A stretch of DNA of 64,000 nucleotides. Source: Tilletia caries. Taxonomy: Eukaryota > Basidiomycota > Exobasidiomycetes > Tilletiales > Tilletiaceae. The notes beneath the pieces were generated by a model that saw nothing but the letters and a program-made list of their open reading frames with translations, was not told where the DNA came from and did no database searches. The stretch spans positions 434,001 through 498,000 of the forward strand of contig JALUTQ010000020.1 in assembly GCA_032718865.1 (NCBI GenBank), in the 5' to 3' direction. Below, piece by piece: positions 19,771-29,562 of the stretch (the first letter of the stretch is position 1; each line of letters begins with the position of its first letter). The position numbers and the translations under genes are program-made.

Positions 19771-22150
19771 TGTAAGAGTCTGCTCACCATCGGCGTCAGA
19801 TCGCCGACTGCCCAAGTCGCACCGACAATGATCAAAACAACACTCTGAAATGGGTGCCATTCCCCTTCATCTTCCATCCCTTTCCTCAATGGCGACCTCA
19901 AGAACTACAGTTTATTGCAGCCAGAGTGTAGCTGAATTATTCAGGTAGTGAATGAGGTAGCTATTCCTTATTTTCAGCGTGCTTAGAGCTGATTCCGACT
20001 GGTAGCTGACGCCTGAAGATGACCAATGCTGACTTTGGCTCCATCCTGTGGTACTTCTAACCTGCTGTGTACCATTGCTCGACACCTTTTTCAATGCTGA
20101 CCGACTCTTACTTGTAGTACTAACATATGAAAAAACATTGGTCTAACTTTCCAGTGATTTCAAGCATTTCTTGCCTCTCTGTGCGCTGGCGACTGTTAAG
20201 AAACATCATTTTGCTCACATTCTCAATCCCATCCATACCGATTACTCACACATCCTTCCTTTTCATGACTTCTAACTTCTCTCATATGTCAACAGTATAG
20301 ACCTCTTTGAAATACAGCTCTTTTCTCTCTCTTCCTGATTTCGTAGACCCCTCTGCTGCCCTCAGAGCTCTGACAGCCCGACTCGCGTCTCAATACCTGT
20401 CTGCTTTTCGGGCCGCATATCGAGAATAAGGTACGTACAGCTCTTAAATCTCTATGGGAGTATCTACGTATACTGATGCACCGATCCCCCGTTTTTAGTC
20501 CTCTTTCAGATTCTGTCTGAGTAGTTATGAAGGTAGATGTCCTCTGATTCTCGAGTTTTCAGTAAGCACACACTTTCTCTCATAGTTATGGTATCTGACC
20601 TCAAAACACTTTTCTAGGGGTATTTCCTGACTCTACAGCTCTACACGATCCTTTCAAGGTCTTGATCGAGCTCCTGGGACCATTTTGCGCGTCTCGAGAT
20701 ATGCCATTTCTGTTTGTACTTTATCATAGTCAATACATGTCGTTTTTCTCTGCCAATCCTCATAGACTGATCCGAATCTCAATCGGAAAGGCTCTATGAT
20801 CCCTCCTTGACTATAGCTTTCGAATGAACCTATCATTGTTTTGGAGATTTGGGTGTTGAAAATCGAGTTGCACTTCTTACACCAAGAAGTGTCTAGAGGT
20901 ACACGCCGCAATTCTGCATGGGATTTACGGGTTACCACAAACGACCACACATCCATACAAAAAATAACACACAACAAAAACGGTACCTACGTGTTTGAAT
21001 GGATTAGAGGACCTTGTCCTCCAGATTTGAGAGCATTCTGGGAAGTATTGGCTGCACACGACAGGAAAAAGAGTGGTTTGATCGAATCCCCATTGAATCC
21101 CCATCGATTCCACATCGATTCCTGACCATCATCCTTCACAAACACGGATTCAAGAAGAGAAAAAAGGCAGCTGTCTGATTGCTGGTACTTACAGCTACCT
21201 ATAGAGCCATCATACACAGCTTTCTGATGATAGGGATAGGCTAGTCTTGCATTTCAATTGCGAACATGTTAAAAGATGAGAAAGAATGATTCCAGTATTG
21301 CTTCCACTCAGAGGAATTCCCGAAGTCGACGCGTCTGCTAGACTCACTTTCTATCTACTGATTTATCAAGGATACAAGAAGCAAGCATTGAAAGCCTTTA
21401 CTGTGTTGGAACAGGGATTCTATAGAACATGGGCATCAAAGTAATGCTGCAATTGACATGATTCTATCGATATCTCGAGCTATCATAAACCAATGATCCA
21501 TTTTCTCCCATTCAAAGTACTCCCATAGTGCAGAGTAATACCAGTAGTGTCATTTCCAGGTGCTTCATCGTAAATTTCAAAGCATCCAGGTGGTCATTGC
21601 GGTCAAAGGAAGGAAGTAGGTACGTAAAATTGCTATGGCAATTGAATCATCTGCAGTCTTCCCACGCTCCCAAACGATCTCCAGTGCTTTGAAATCTCTG
21701 ATAGTCATGAGAAGATAGCTATAGGTATCCTCTGAAGAGATTTTATTGCATATCACTTAGTATACTGATGCTCATGGTAGCAAAGGCAGTGACGTGGTCC
21801 TGATGAGGAGGAAGGCTCTTTCTGCACAGCATCTCCCCTCCTGGCTCACTGAGGGCCTCCAAAGTCTTGAATTTTGCGCAAGTTAGTCACTGAATACATA
21901 TCCTTCAATAATTTTTGACTCTTTGCTCCAAGTGGTATGAGCATCGAGCGGTTTGCAGGCATTATGAAGGAAGGCAGAGGAGTGGATCTCACGATTATTC
22001 CTACTTGGGCAATGGGGCATTTCCACGTGGGCGGTCCCGCTTTGCCGCGTGCCACAGCTTGAGCCTGATGGCTGATGGTGAGCAGATTATCTATTATCTA
22101 AGATGTGTAGGAGATACTTGTACCGACGTCTGCCTCGTGAACGGAGTCTT
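19771..22150. other. AT-richer gene-free block
   Basis: Noticeably more AT-rich than the surroundings and without open frames of note. It lies between the left repeat of the KDZ block and the retroelement. It could be the retroelement's own long non-coding end, an older insertion, or a decayed element. Nothing coding recognised. Confidence 0.5.
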
Positions 22151-22221
22151 GAGACCGATCCTCTAATGATCATGATCACGTCGCGTCGCGTGACACGACT
22201 CTGCTCTTGTCGATCTCGAGC

Positions 22222-22265
22222 TCGGGCCAGAAGGATGACGATAACCACCATCCTTCCTGGCCCGA
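22222..22265. repeat. Hairpin upstream of the retroelement's first frame
   Basis: TCGGGCCAGAAGGATG and CATCCTTCCTGGCCCGA are complementary with one bulged base around an 11-base loop. It lies 80 bp before the gag-like start codon, so it would sit in the retroelement RNA leader or end repeat. Confidence 0.6.
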
Positions 22266-22345
22266 CCTCTCCTCAGTAGTAAGAATCGGTCGCCTCGTCA
22301 CCTCGACTCGTTTCTCTCGATACTCTTTTCTTTCCAGAGCTCACG

Positions 22346-24346
22346 ATGTTCGATGGACAGGAAGGTTCCTCAACCGACCAGGCCGCCATTGCGCGCGCCC
22401 TGGCGGCTGCTCAACTCCGCGCTCGACAAGCTGCCTCCGACATACAACAACAACAGCAGCAAGGCACTCTCCAAGCCTACGCGCAAGCTCGCGACAAGGA
22501 CGTTACTCACAGCGAAGCCCTCCAAGCCACCAGCTCCTCCACGTCCACGAATCCGAACACCTCGATCTCGTCCGCCACTGGTTCAACCCCAGCTGGCCCT
22601 AGCTCGGTCTCGATACTCCCAGCAACAGCTACAGTGAGTTCCCCTTGCCCGGTCTCGTCTCCTGTCTCGATCCCCTTGACCTTGTCCCGCGATCTCGTCT
22701 CTTTGCCCTCGTTCTCGAACTCGAACACTGACTCTTGCTTGTCTCGGCTACTTGCTTGTCTCTCGTCCAGGCCTCGACTGCGGGCTCAACACCTGCCCAG
22801 ACTTCCGCATCGAAGAGGACTCGACAAGCCTCCAAGCCCGGTGACGCCACAAAGCAGCCGGCGCAGAAGCAAACTCGGGTGGAGCCCCAAGCAGCTCGCA
22901 CAGGTCCGACAGATGCCCAGCAATCCTCGAGCACAGCGAGCACCTCTCAGTCGACCAGCACACCAGCCCGCTCGTCGACTCCTCCCCCCGAACCCGTCCA
23001 TCAAGGCTCTGATCGACGCTTTCACACAGTTCTCGCCAAACAGCCGCTCCAACCTCATCGCCTCGCTGGCGAACATGGACAAGGTTCCGGGGGACGATAC
23101 CAGCATACAATCCGGCCTCGAACAAGAACGACAACAGAGCGGCAACCCCCCGACTCTTGGATCGTCTCGCGTCGAAGCTGGTTCGTCTTCACAGTCCAGT
23201 GCTCACCCTCATCCTCCAGGAGCCACGACGACAAGCCATGAGAGAGGCGCTCCTCCTCATGCGTCTCAACATGCTCCCTCGCTGCCTCGTCTCTCCTCGC
23301 AACCTCCGGTGATCCAGCGACCTGTCGGGTACTCAAAGTCGGCGATACTCGACAACTTCATCCTGCTCCCGAGTCCGGCTGTCGTCACCAAGATGACCTC
23401 GTCCCAGTTGGTGCCTCTGTGGCATTTCACGAAGGAGGGCATCGCGGCGGGCTTCACCAAGTATTCCTCCCAGACCGACACAAGCAAACGACTCCTCGAG
23501 AACCTCGGTGCGGACATTCCTCTCGCCAAGGAACGCATGGACGACGAACAGCTCAATTACGAGCAGTTCTCGCGCGCCACCGACAACCAGATCGACATCC
23601 TCAAAGATCTGGCGAAGGCCGAGGTCGACCCCATCAAGCGACAGCTACTCCAAGAGGAGGCGGACATATGGGAGTTGGCCTACCTTCGCTGCGCCAAGGA
23701 CGACCGAGCGAAGCGCCGATGGCCAATGATGGCCAAGTACGTCGCGCTGATGCGGCATAACTGGTATACAACTCCAGCGGGCGAGCGTCGATTCGACCCC
23801 TCGAAGTGGCAGGATCCCATCTGGGAGCACGTCATGATCCTCAAGGAGTCAGGCGCCTTCACCGAGCAGCCGTCCACGGTGATGCAGCACCAAGCCTCAT
23901 CCTCCTCGCAAGCACACTCGTCGACCTCTCACACGCAGCAGGCCTCGAGCTCGAAGCACAAGCAGCCACCTCGACAGCAACAGCAGCCCTTTCCGGCAAG
24001 CTCCTCGGCAGAAACCCGCACCTACCGGAGAGCGTCTGTTTGCATCATGTGTGGGAAGGGAGCCTCACCAGGCCACAACTTCATCTCCTGCCGTGCTACC
24101 CCGCCCGGTCGATCATCCTGCTATGCCTATCGGAACGATCTCGGACACCTCTTCCGAGCATCCGACCAAGCCTCGCTCTGCATGCGCTTCAACCGAGGCA
24201 TCTGCCCCCGCGCCGAGACAGGAGAGTCGTGCTGGGTACACGAATGCTCGCTCTGCGGTTCCCGAGCACATGGAGCGCAGCAGTGCCAACTTGCTACTCC
24301 AGCTCCGACCCGACCTAGCGGGCAAGGGGCGGCCCCTCAGCTCTGA
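22346..24346 (+). CDS. Gag-like first frame of tyrosine-recombinase retrotransposon
   Basis: Uninterrupted frame of 666 residues from the ATG at 22346. The N-terminal half is Ser/Pro/Gln-rich and disordered. A helical region follows (about residues 330-500). Near the C terminus stand two cysteine/histidine clusters, CIMCGKGASPGHNFISC and CMRFNRGICP...HECSLCGSRAHGAQQC. This arrangement is typical of zinc-binding frames in DIRS/Ngaro-type and related elements. It overlaps the RT frame by roughly 300 bases in a different phase. Confidence 0.75.
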   Translation: MFDGQEGSSTDQAAIARALAAAQLRARQAASDIQQQQQQGTLQAYAQARDKDVTHSEALQATSSSTSTNPNTSISSATGSTPAGPSSVSILPATATVSSPCPVSSPVSIPLTLSRDLVSLPSFSNSNTDSCLSRLLACLSSRPRLRAQHLPRLPHRRGLDKPPSPVTPQSSRRRSKLGWSPKQLAQVRQMPSNPRAQRAPLSRPAHQPARRLLPPNPSIKALIDAFTQFSPNSRSNLIASLANMDKVPGDDTSIQSGLEQERQQSGNPPTLGSSRVEAGSSSQSSAHPHPPGATTTSHERGAPPHASQHAPSLPRLSSQPPVIQRPVGYSKSAILDNFILLPSPAVVTKMTSSQLVPLWHFTKEGIAAGFTKYSSQTDTSKRLLENLGADIPLAKERMDDEQLNYEQFSRATDNQIDILKDLAKAEVDPIKRQLLQEEADIWELAYLRCAKDDRAKRRWPMMAKYVALMRHNWYTTPAGERRFDPSKWQDPIWEHVMILKESGAFTEQPSTVMQHQASSSSQAHSSTSHTQQASSSKHKQPPRQQQQPFPASSSAETRTYRRASVCIMCGKGASPGHNFISCRATPPGRSSCYAYRNDLGHLFRASDQASLCMRFNRGICPRAETGESCWVHECSLCGSRAHGAQQCQLATPAPTRPSGQGAAPQL

Positions 24347-25934
24347 GGGCTTCGCGTCCGCCCTCAAACAATACAACCTTCTCGACGCTTTCCAGACCAC
24401 TGTGGACGGCCTTCGAGATGGGTTCGACTTCGGCGTGCCGCGGATCAACAAGACGATCACGCCGACGAATCATGCCTCGGCTCGAGACAATCGGCAGGCA
24501 CTGATCGACATTGCTGCAAAAGAGGTGGAGAAGGGCCGGTGGGCAGGGCCCTATTCGAAGGAGGAAGTCGAGCAAATCTTGGGACCTTTCCAGTCCAGCC
24601 CTCTCGGAATCATCCCGAAACCAAATGGGAAGGTCCGACTCATCCAGGACTTCTCGCACCCAAAGAAGGAGAAGGCGAAAAGATCCCTCGGCTACAACAG
24701 CATCAACGCATACATCGAGTCCGACGAATTCCTCACCGGGTGGGACTCGATATCAGACGTCTTCAAGCTTCTCAACTCGCTGCCGACCACAGTCGAAGGA
24801 GCGACGATGGATGCTTCCGAAGCCTTCCGCGGATGCTTGGCTCGTCTATCTCAGCTCCCCGGTCTCGTCGTGTGTCTTGACGACGACACTTTCTATATCG
24901 ACTTCTTCTTGGGCTTTGGCCTAGCGTCGGCCACAGGTGTCTGGGGTCTCGTCGGCGATGCTACCAAGGCGATTCTCGAAGCTCGTCTCGCCGGTCGGAT
25001 CAGAGTCCTCAAGTGGGTGGACGACTTCTTCACCATTCGCCTGGACCCGACAATCACAGTCAACGACATCCTTGCTGCGACTAGAGAGCTAGACTTCCCT
25101 TGAAATCCGGAGAAGACGGTCGACTTCAAACCCAACCCGAAGTACATCGGATGGGTGTTCAACATCCCGGAGAGGAAGGCTGTCCTGCCCCGAGAGAAGG
25201 CAGAGAAGTACGTCGATCGAGCAGCGCCTTTCGAAAAAGGGCTGCAACAAGACAAGCACACGACGCAGAAGCTACTAGGCTCTCTGCAACACGTTGCCTT
25301 TGTGGCTCGTGACCTCCGACCCCACCTTGGCTCGATCGCCTCCTTTCTCGCCAGCTGGCCGGAGGAGAAGCAGTATCAGAAGAGGTTCATCCCGGTCGAG
25401 GTCCAGAAGGAAGCTGGGTTTTGGGTCAAGGCCCTGTCGATTGTCCCGTTCGTTCGGTCGTTTGCTCTTCCTCCGAATCGATTCCCAGACACCGTCTGGG
25501 TCGACGCCTCCACCGAGTGGGGCATCGGCGTCATTGTCGGCGAAGCCTGGGGGGCTTGGAAGTGGCTTCCAGGATGGGAAGCCGATGAGAGAGGCATTGG
25601 CTGGGCGGAGGCCATAGCACTCGAGTTTGGCTTGCTGGCGGCGAAGGCGTGTGGCGCCTCGAACTCGACGATTGACTACCGAAGCGACAACCAAGGAGTC
25701 CTGTACTCCTACAAGAGGGGTCACAGCAGGGGAAAACAGATCAACACTGTCCTCAAGCGCGTTGTCGACATGGAGCGAGACGATCGACTACAACTCGATA
25801 TCAAGTACATCGAATCCAAGCTCAACCCTGCTGACGACCCGTCGAGAGGCGTCTTCCCTTCTGGCCCTCGCCTGCCGATTTTCAAAATCCCCCCGCTCGT
25901 CTCCGCCTATGTCGTCCCGGCCGGGGACCTATAG
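24051..25934 (+). pseudogene. Reverse transcriptase-RNase H of tyrosine-recombinase retrotransposon, one in-frame stop
   Basis: One frame spans both enzymes but is broken by TGA at 25101-25103. RT signs: GIIPKPNGKVRLIQDFS, catalytic ATMDASEAFRG, and LKWVDDFF (a WVDD version of the YxDD box). RNase H signs with all four acidic residues: VWVDASTEWGIG, WAEAIALEFGLLA, DYRSDNQGV, NPADDPSRG. The stop falls in LDFP*NPEKT, where related elements usually have a tryptophan or another residue before N-x-K-T, so a TGG-to-TGA change is the likely cause. Everything else is intact, so inactivation looks recent, unless the stop is read through. Described as found, not restored. Confidence 0.85.
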
Positions 25935-27189
25935 TTGGCTCCTGAAGGAGACCAAACGGGTGAACAAGTCGATGTCGGTTTCCAGTGTCGACGGCTTCGG
26001 GGGGAGCCACGATGTCGACCTGCTAATCCCATCGGCCTTTCCACCCCCGCTAGACTCGACGGCCTTCCCTGCCGACGAGGACATGACCAGACGAACTCTC
26101 TTTCCGAACATACCACCCGAGGACCGCCTTATCAAATGGCGCCCGGGCAGATTGATACGCAACGTCCTCACCCTCTCTTCGGGGAAGGAGCTTCCCGGTA
26201 CTTCTTTTCTCAACTTGGCTGTCGGGAGAGCACTTGGCTCGTCTCTGGAGCCCTCAACCCGATCCAACTACGGCTACGCGCTTGGCACCTTTCTCAGATT
26301 CTGCTTCGAACTCGGACTCTCAACGATCGACATCTTTCCTATCTCCGAGGGGCTCCTTCTCGCCTTCGTCTCCTCCCAAGCAGGCTCCAAGGCGAAGGGC
26401 ACGGTTTCGAATTACCTCTCCGCCTTGTCGGCCTGGCATGACATCTGGGGCGTCGAATGGAAGCGCTTTCCACTTGTGGATCGCGCGCTTCAAGGTGTAG
26501 CCCGACTTGCTCCCGACAAACTCCCGCTTCGTCCTCCTGTCCGACTCTCCGATCTCGCGGCCGCTCGATCCATGCTAGACATCGACTCCAACCCTCTCGA
26601 CGCTGCGGTCTGGGCCTGCGCTCTCGTCACCTTCTGGGCCGCATGCCGATTGGGGGAAACGACTTGTCCATCACAAAACTTCTTCAACCCGGCTCGGCAC
26701 GTCACTCGCTCCGCTGTCTCGGCCATCCGTCTCCTTCCAGACGACGCCCTGGCCCTGTCCTTCCACCTTCCGTGGACAAAAACAACGAAACGCGCTGGTA
26801 TGACTAAAGTCCTCTCGTCCCAACCCGATCTACTCGACCCTATCTCGGCTCTTCATCACCACCTGTCGTTCAACACGACTCCCTCGACCGACAACTCCTC
26901 GACCTCCCTCTTCGCGTACCGAGTCAAGGCCGGCCGGGGTTGGAGGCTTGTTCCGCTCTCCAAAGACAAAATGCTTGACGTCTTTGGCCACGCCCTCGCA
27001 CGAGCCGGACTACCTTCCCTTCCAGGCCACTCGTTCCGGATCGGAGTCGCAACTTTCTACTGGCACCACGGCGCCACGGTGGAGGAGATCAAGCTCCTCG
27101 GAGGTTGGGACTCCGACTCGTTCAAGATTTATCTCCGCGACCCAGTACTCGGTCTTGCGCCGCTCCAACAGCGGCTCGGTGCTTCGTGA
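25909..27189 (+). CDS. Tyrosine recombinase of retrotransposon
   Basis: 426 residues from ATG 25909; the frame is open upstream as well and overlaps the RT end by 26 bases. The C-terminal catalytic domain shows the first arginine in ACRLGETTCPS, HSFRIGVATFYWHHG (H-x-x-R), LGGWDSD, and the nucleophile in FKIYLRD. RT-RNase H followed by a tyrosine recombinase defines DIRS-order elements. The lack of a methyltransferase frame favours a Ngaro- or PAT-like member. Such elements integrate through circular intermediates without integrase or target duplications. The end repeats expected for the group could not be located by eye. Confidence 0.85.
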   Translation: MSSRPGTYSWLLKETKRVNKSMSVSSVDGFGGSHDVDLLIPSAFPPPLDSTAFPADEDMTRRTLFPNIPPEDRLIKWRPGRLIRNVLTLSSGKELPGTSFLNLAVGRALGSSLEPSTRSNYGYALGTFLRFCFELGLSTIDIFPISEGLLLAFVSSQAGSKAKGTVSNYLSALSAWHDIWGVEWKRFPLVDRALQGVARLAPDKLPLRPPVRLSDLAAARSMLDIDSNPLDAAVWACALVTFWAACRLGETTCPSQNFFNPARHVTRSAVSAIRLLPDDALALSFHLPWTKTTKRAGMTKVLSSQPDLLDPISALHHHLSFNTTPSTDNSSTSLFAYRVKAGRGWRLVPLSKDKMLDVFGHALARAGLPSLPGHSFRIGVATFYWHHGATVEEIKLLGGWDSDSFKIYLRDPVLGLAPLQQRLGAS

Positions 27190-27555
27190 TCCTCCCTCTT
27201 GCTCGCTCTCACTTGCTCTTTCCCCTTGCTCTCGCACTCGTACTCGTACTCGCACTCGCATTCTCGCAACCCCAATCTCGATGTTCTCTCGTAGCTCCCC
27301 TGATGAATTCTGCAATCGTTGTCTTTCTGATCGTCAACTCTTGTCTCGTCTCTCGGTCTGTGTCTGTATGATTGTGCTCGTCGAAGTTAAGAAGGAACGT
27401 CGGCACCCCGGCCTCGGCGCGTCCCTCTGCGAGTCCCGCTTCCTCCGAGCACGACGGGATGGCGGGCCGCCTTCGTTCTAACTCAGAGCCGGTCAGACCT
27501 GAGCCTGGGTCTTACAGACATGTGCATTACTATGCACGGACATCAAAAGGCACTC
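27190..27555. other. 3' non-coding part of the retroelement
   Basis: Starts with CT-rich (CACTCGTACTCG)-type imperfect repeats at about 27215-27265. It continues without a gene to the point where similarity to the right KDZ repeat resumes. Confidence 0.5.
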
Positions 27556-27559
27556 GATC

Positions 27560-27668
27560 GATGGGACAGGTCGCGGTATAAACCTGGTTTAGATCCCAGC
27601 CACGAGACTTATAATTTGCCAGACATAATCTTGCTCAAGTCCCTGCCATCTGGTGGCAGGCAAAATTG
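27560..27668 (+). repeat. Inner part of left KDZ terminal repeat
   Basis: Matches the reverse complement of 33136-33248 at moderate identity: shared TATAAA, TCCCAGCCA(C/T)GAGACTT, TTTTGCCAG and the palindromic CTGCCA(C/T)CTGGTGGCAGGCAAA. It is detached from its outer half, which sits 7.8 kb to the left. Confidence 0.75.
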
Positions 27669-27886
27669 CCTCGACAATCAGCAGCAGCTGCCATTGCCAG
27701 CGGCGCCCGCGCCATAGCCCATACCCATAACCATCACTGCATTACCACACAAATCCATCGAATCTCGATGACAGCAGGTGAGAGCTATTACTCGAGAGGC
27801 TCAAGCCTCAGCAGCTGCTATCTTTATTGACTCTGCTTCTTCTCTGCTCTGCAGAATGGCAACAGCCTCGATGCCGCCAGGGCTGC

Positions 27887-29530
27887 ATGGATCCCAACAA
27901 CCCCACCATGAGGGCGCTTCTGCCGTGCGTGCACGGCAAGAAGAAGAAGCAACCTAGTGAGTAGCTCGCTACTGTGGCACTGCGTTGTCCTATGCGTGCG
28001 CTGACAGCGAATCCATTGCATTCCGGATTCCCTGACACAGAACGAAATACGGGAATCGATGCAGCAGCTCCTGCTTCTGCTGATATCTCGGCTCCTGCGC
28101 TCTCGACTCCTGCGGTCTCAACTCCTGCGCTCTCGGCGCCTGCTGCGCCGGCGCCGACCGCACCTGCTCAAGTCCCCCCGCCCTCGCACGAACACTTTGC
28201 GAATGAAGCTCCGCCGTCGGCCTCTTCTGGACGCGTCGCGCCTGAAATGCTCGCTTCGATTCATTCAACTGCAGCAGCAGATGCGCAAACACTCGCTCCG
28301 GGAGTGGCCGACGCTGCGCGCGGTGCAGAAGCTACACTTTTGCCTCCCTCATTCTTCTCAGCTGCTGTCCCAGGGGCCGTTTCTTCGTCGCTCGCTCGTG
28401 CCATCGAATATTCGCTCCAGGAAACCACAGGCCCGCAGGCACCGATCCCTCCCTCGACAGGAAACGCGTCGAATTCTGGCAATGGATACGAGCAAAGAGA
28501 AATTATGACAGATATCGCCGGTGTGTTTTTGTTTATGTGTGACTGCGAGAAAAGCATGAACACATATAATAGCTGACATTTCCATTTTCTACACCTAGAT
28601 ACCAACTCAATGCAACCCGATTTACCAGCTGAATCTGAGCGTGTTGAGGATGACAGCGGGATGACAGAGTCAGCTCGTAAGTAGAATATTTCTTAAGAAT
28701 AATAAATACCTCAGGCCTCAAGGAGATGGACCTGATTGATTGTTATTTTCTGCAGCTCTGCCGTCTTCGTCCCATCAGCAGTCGGATCAGGAACAAGACG
28801 AGGAAGACGGGGACGTCAGGGGAGGGCCTACGCGAGCGGAGTCGGTCAAAGTGAAGGAGGCGACAAAGCGAGCGATTTGGTGTCAGTATTTTGCAGCGAT
28901 CATCAAGTACCACTGTCCACTGACTTCTCGGTTTATTTGAACTTCCTATTGCAGTGAATCTTGCCACAGCTCATGAGCATGGAATGAAGAACCACAAATT
29001 GGAGGCAAACGTCGAGGAGCGATCCAGGATTGCCAATAGGGGAACGTGGCGATTGATAGAGCAAGTGAGCCAAGTTCAAGCCATTCTCCAGTGACGCCGA
29101 ATGCCTACGATCTTGTGAATTGATGTTCCTACTTCAAACCTTCGTCCACCAGGCTGCCAAGCTGTCGAGACGAACGGACATGGGCATCATTGTCGCGTAC
29201 GCTCACCTGGACCACGGCAAGCACAAAATCAAAGACTATGTATACGTTAGTCCCAACCTCTGCGATCCCAGCCGAACAACCCTTCGATCAATGGCCCAGA
29301 AAATACATACCGACTTCACGGACACCGTCACTGCATACCGAGAGGCGGAAAGAGCACAGGTAGCTCTCGACAGCGAGGCTAGGAAAGCGTGGGTGGCAGA
29401 ACGAGTTGCAATGCGGGCCGAGATGGATCGTCTTCGTGCAGAACTTGACGCTGAGAAAGGAAAGCACGCGACCTCTACCTCTCCAGACGCCCAGCAACTC
29501 GCCTCCGGCCCTTCGTCTCGTCCGCTGTGA
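27887..29530 (+). CDS. Partner gene inside the KDZ transposon, unknown function
   Basis: Six exons, 27887-27956, 28008-28520, 28599-28676, 28756-28881, 28955-29064, 29153-29530, join in phase to 424 codons. The start is the only ATG whose frame survives the first splice. The N terminus is short and basic (VHGKKKKQP), followed by an Ala/Pro/Ser-rich low-complexity stretch. A conserved-looking helical part follows (KRAIWLNLATAHEHGM, DMGIIVAYAHLDHGKHKIKDYVY), with a C-terminal coiled coil rich in Glu/Arg (about residues 350-405). It converges on the transposase gene with 32 bp between stops and lies inside the terminal repeats, so it is probably carried by the element. No known domain recognised. 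Confidence 0.6.
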
Positions 29531-29562
29531 TTCCACGTCCGTCACCCGGCACCCCTCATCGC

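Noticed and set aside
24051..24346. A start of the RT frame at 24051 as a separate protein
   Set aside because: The region overlaps the zinc-binding part of the gag-like frame and shows no RT motif before about 24,330. The true start of RT (frameshift or internal start) cannot be fixed.
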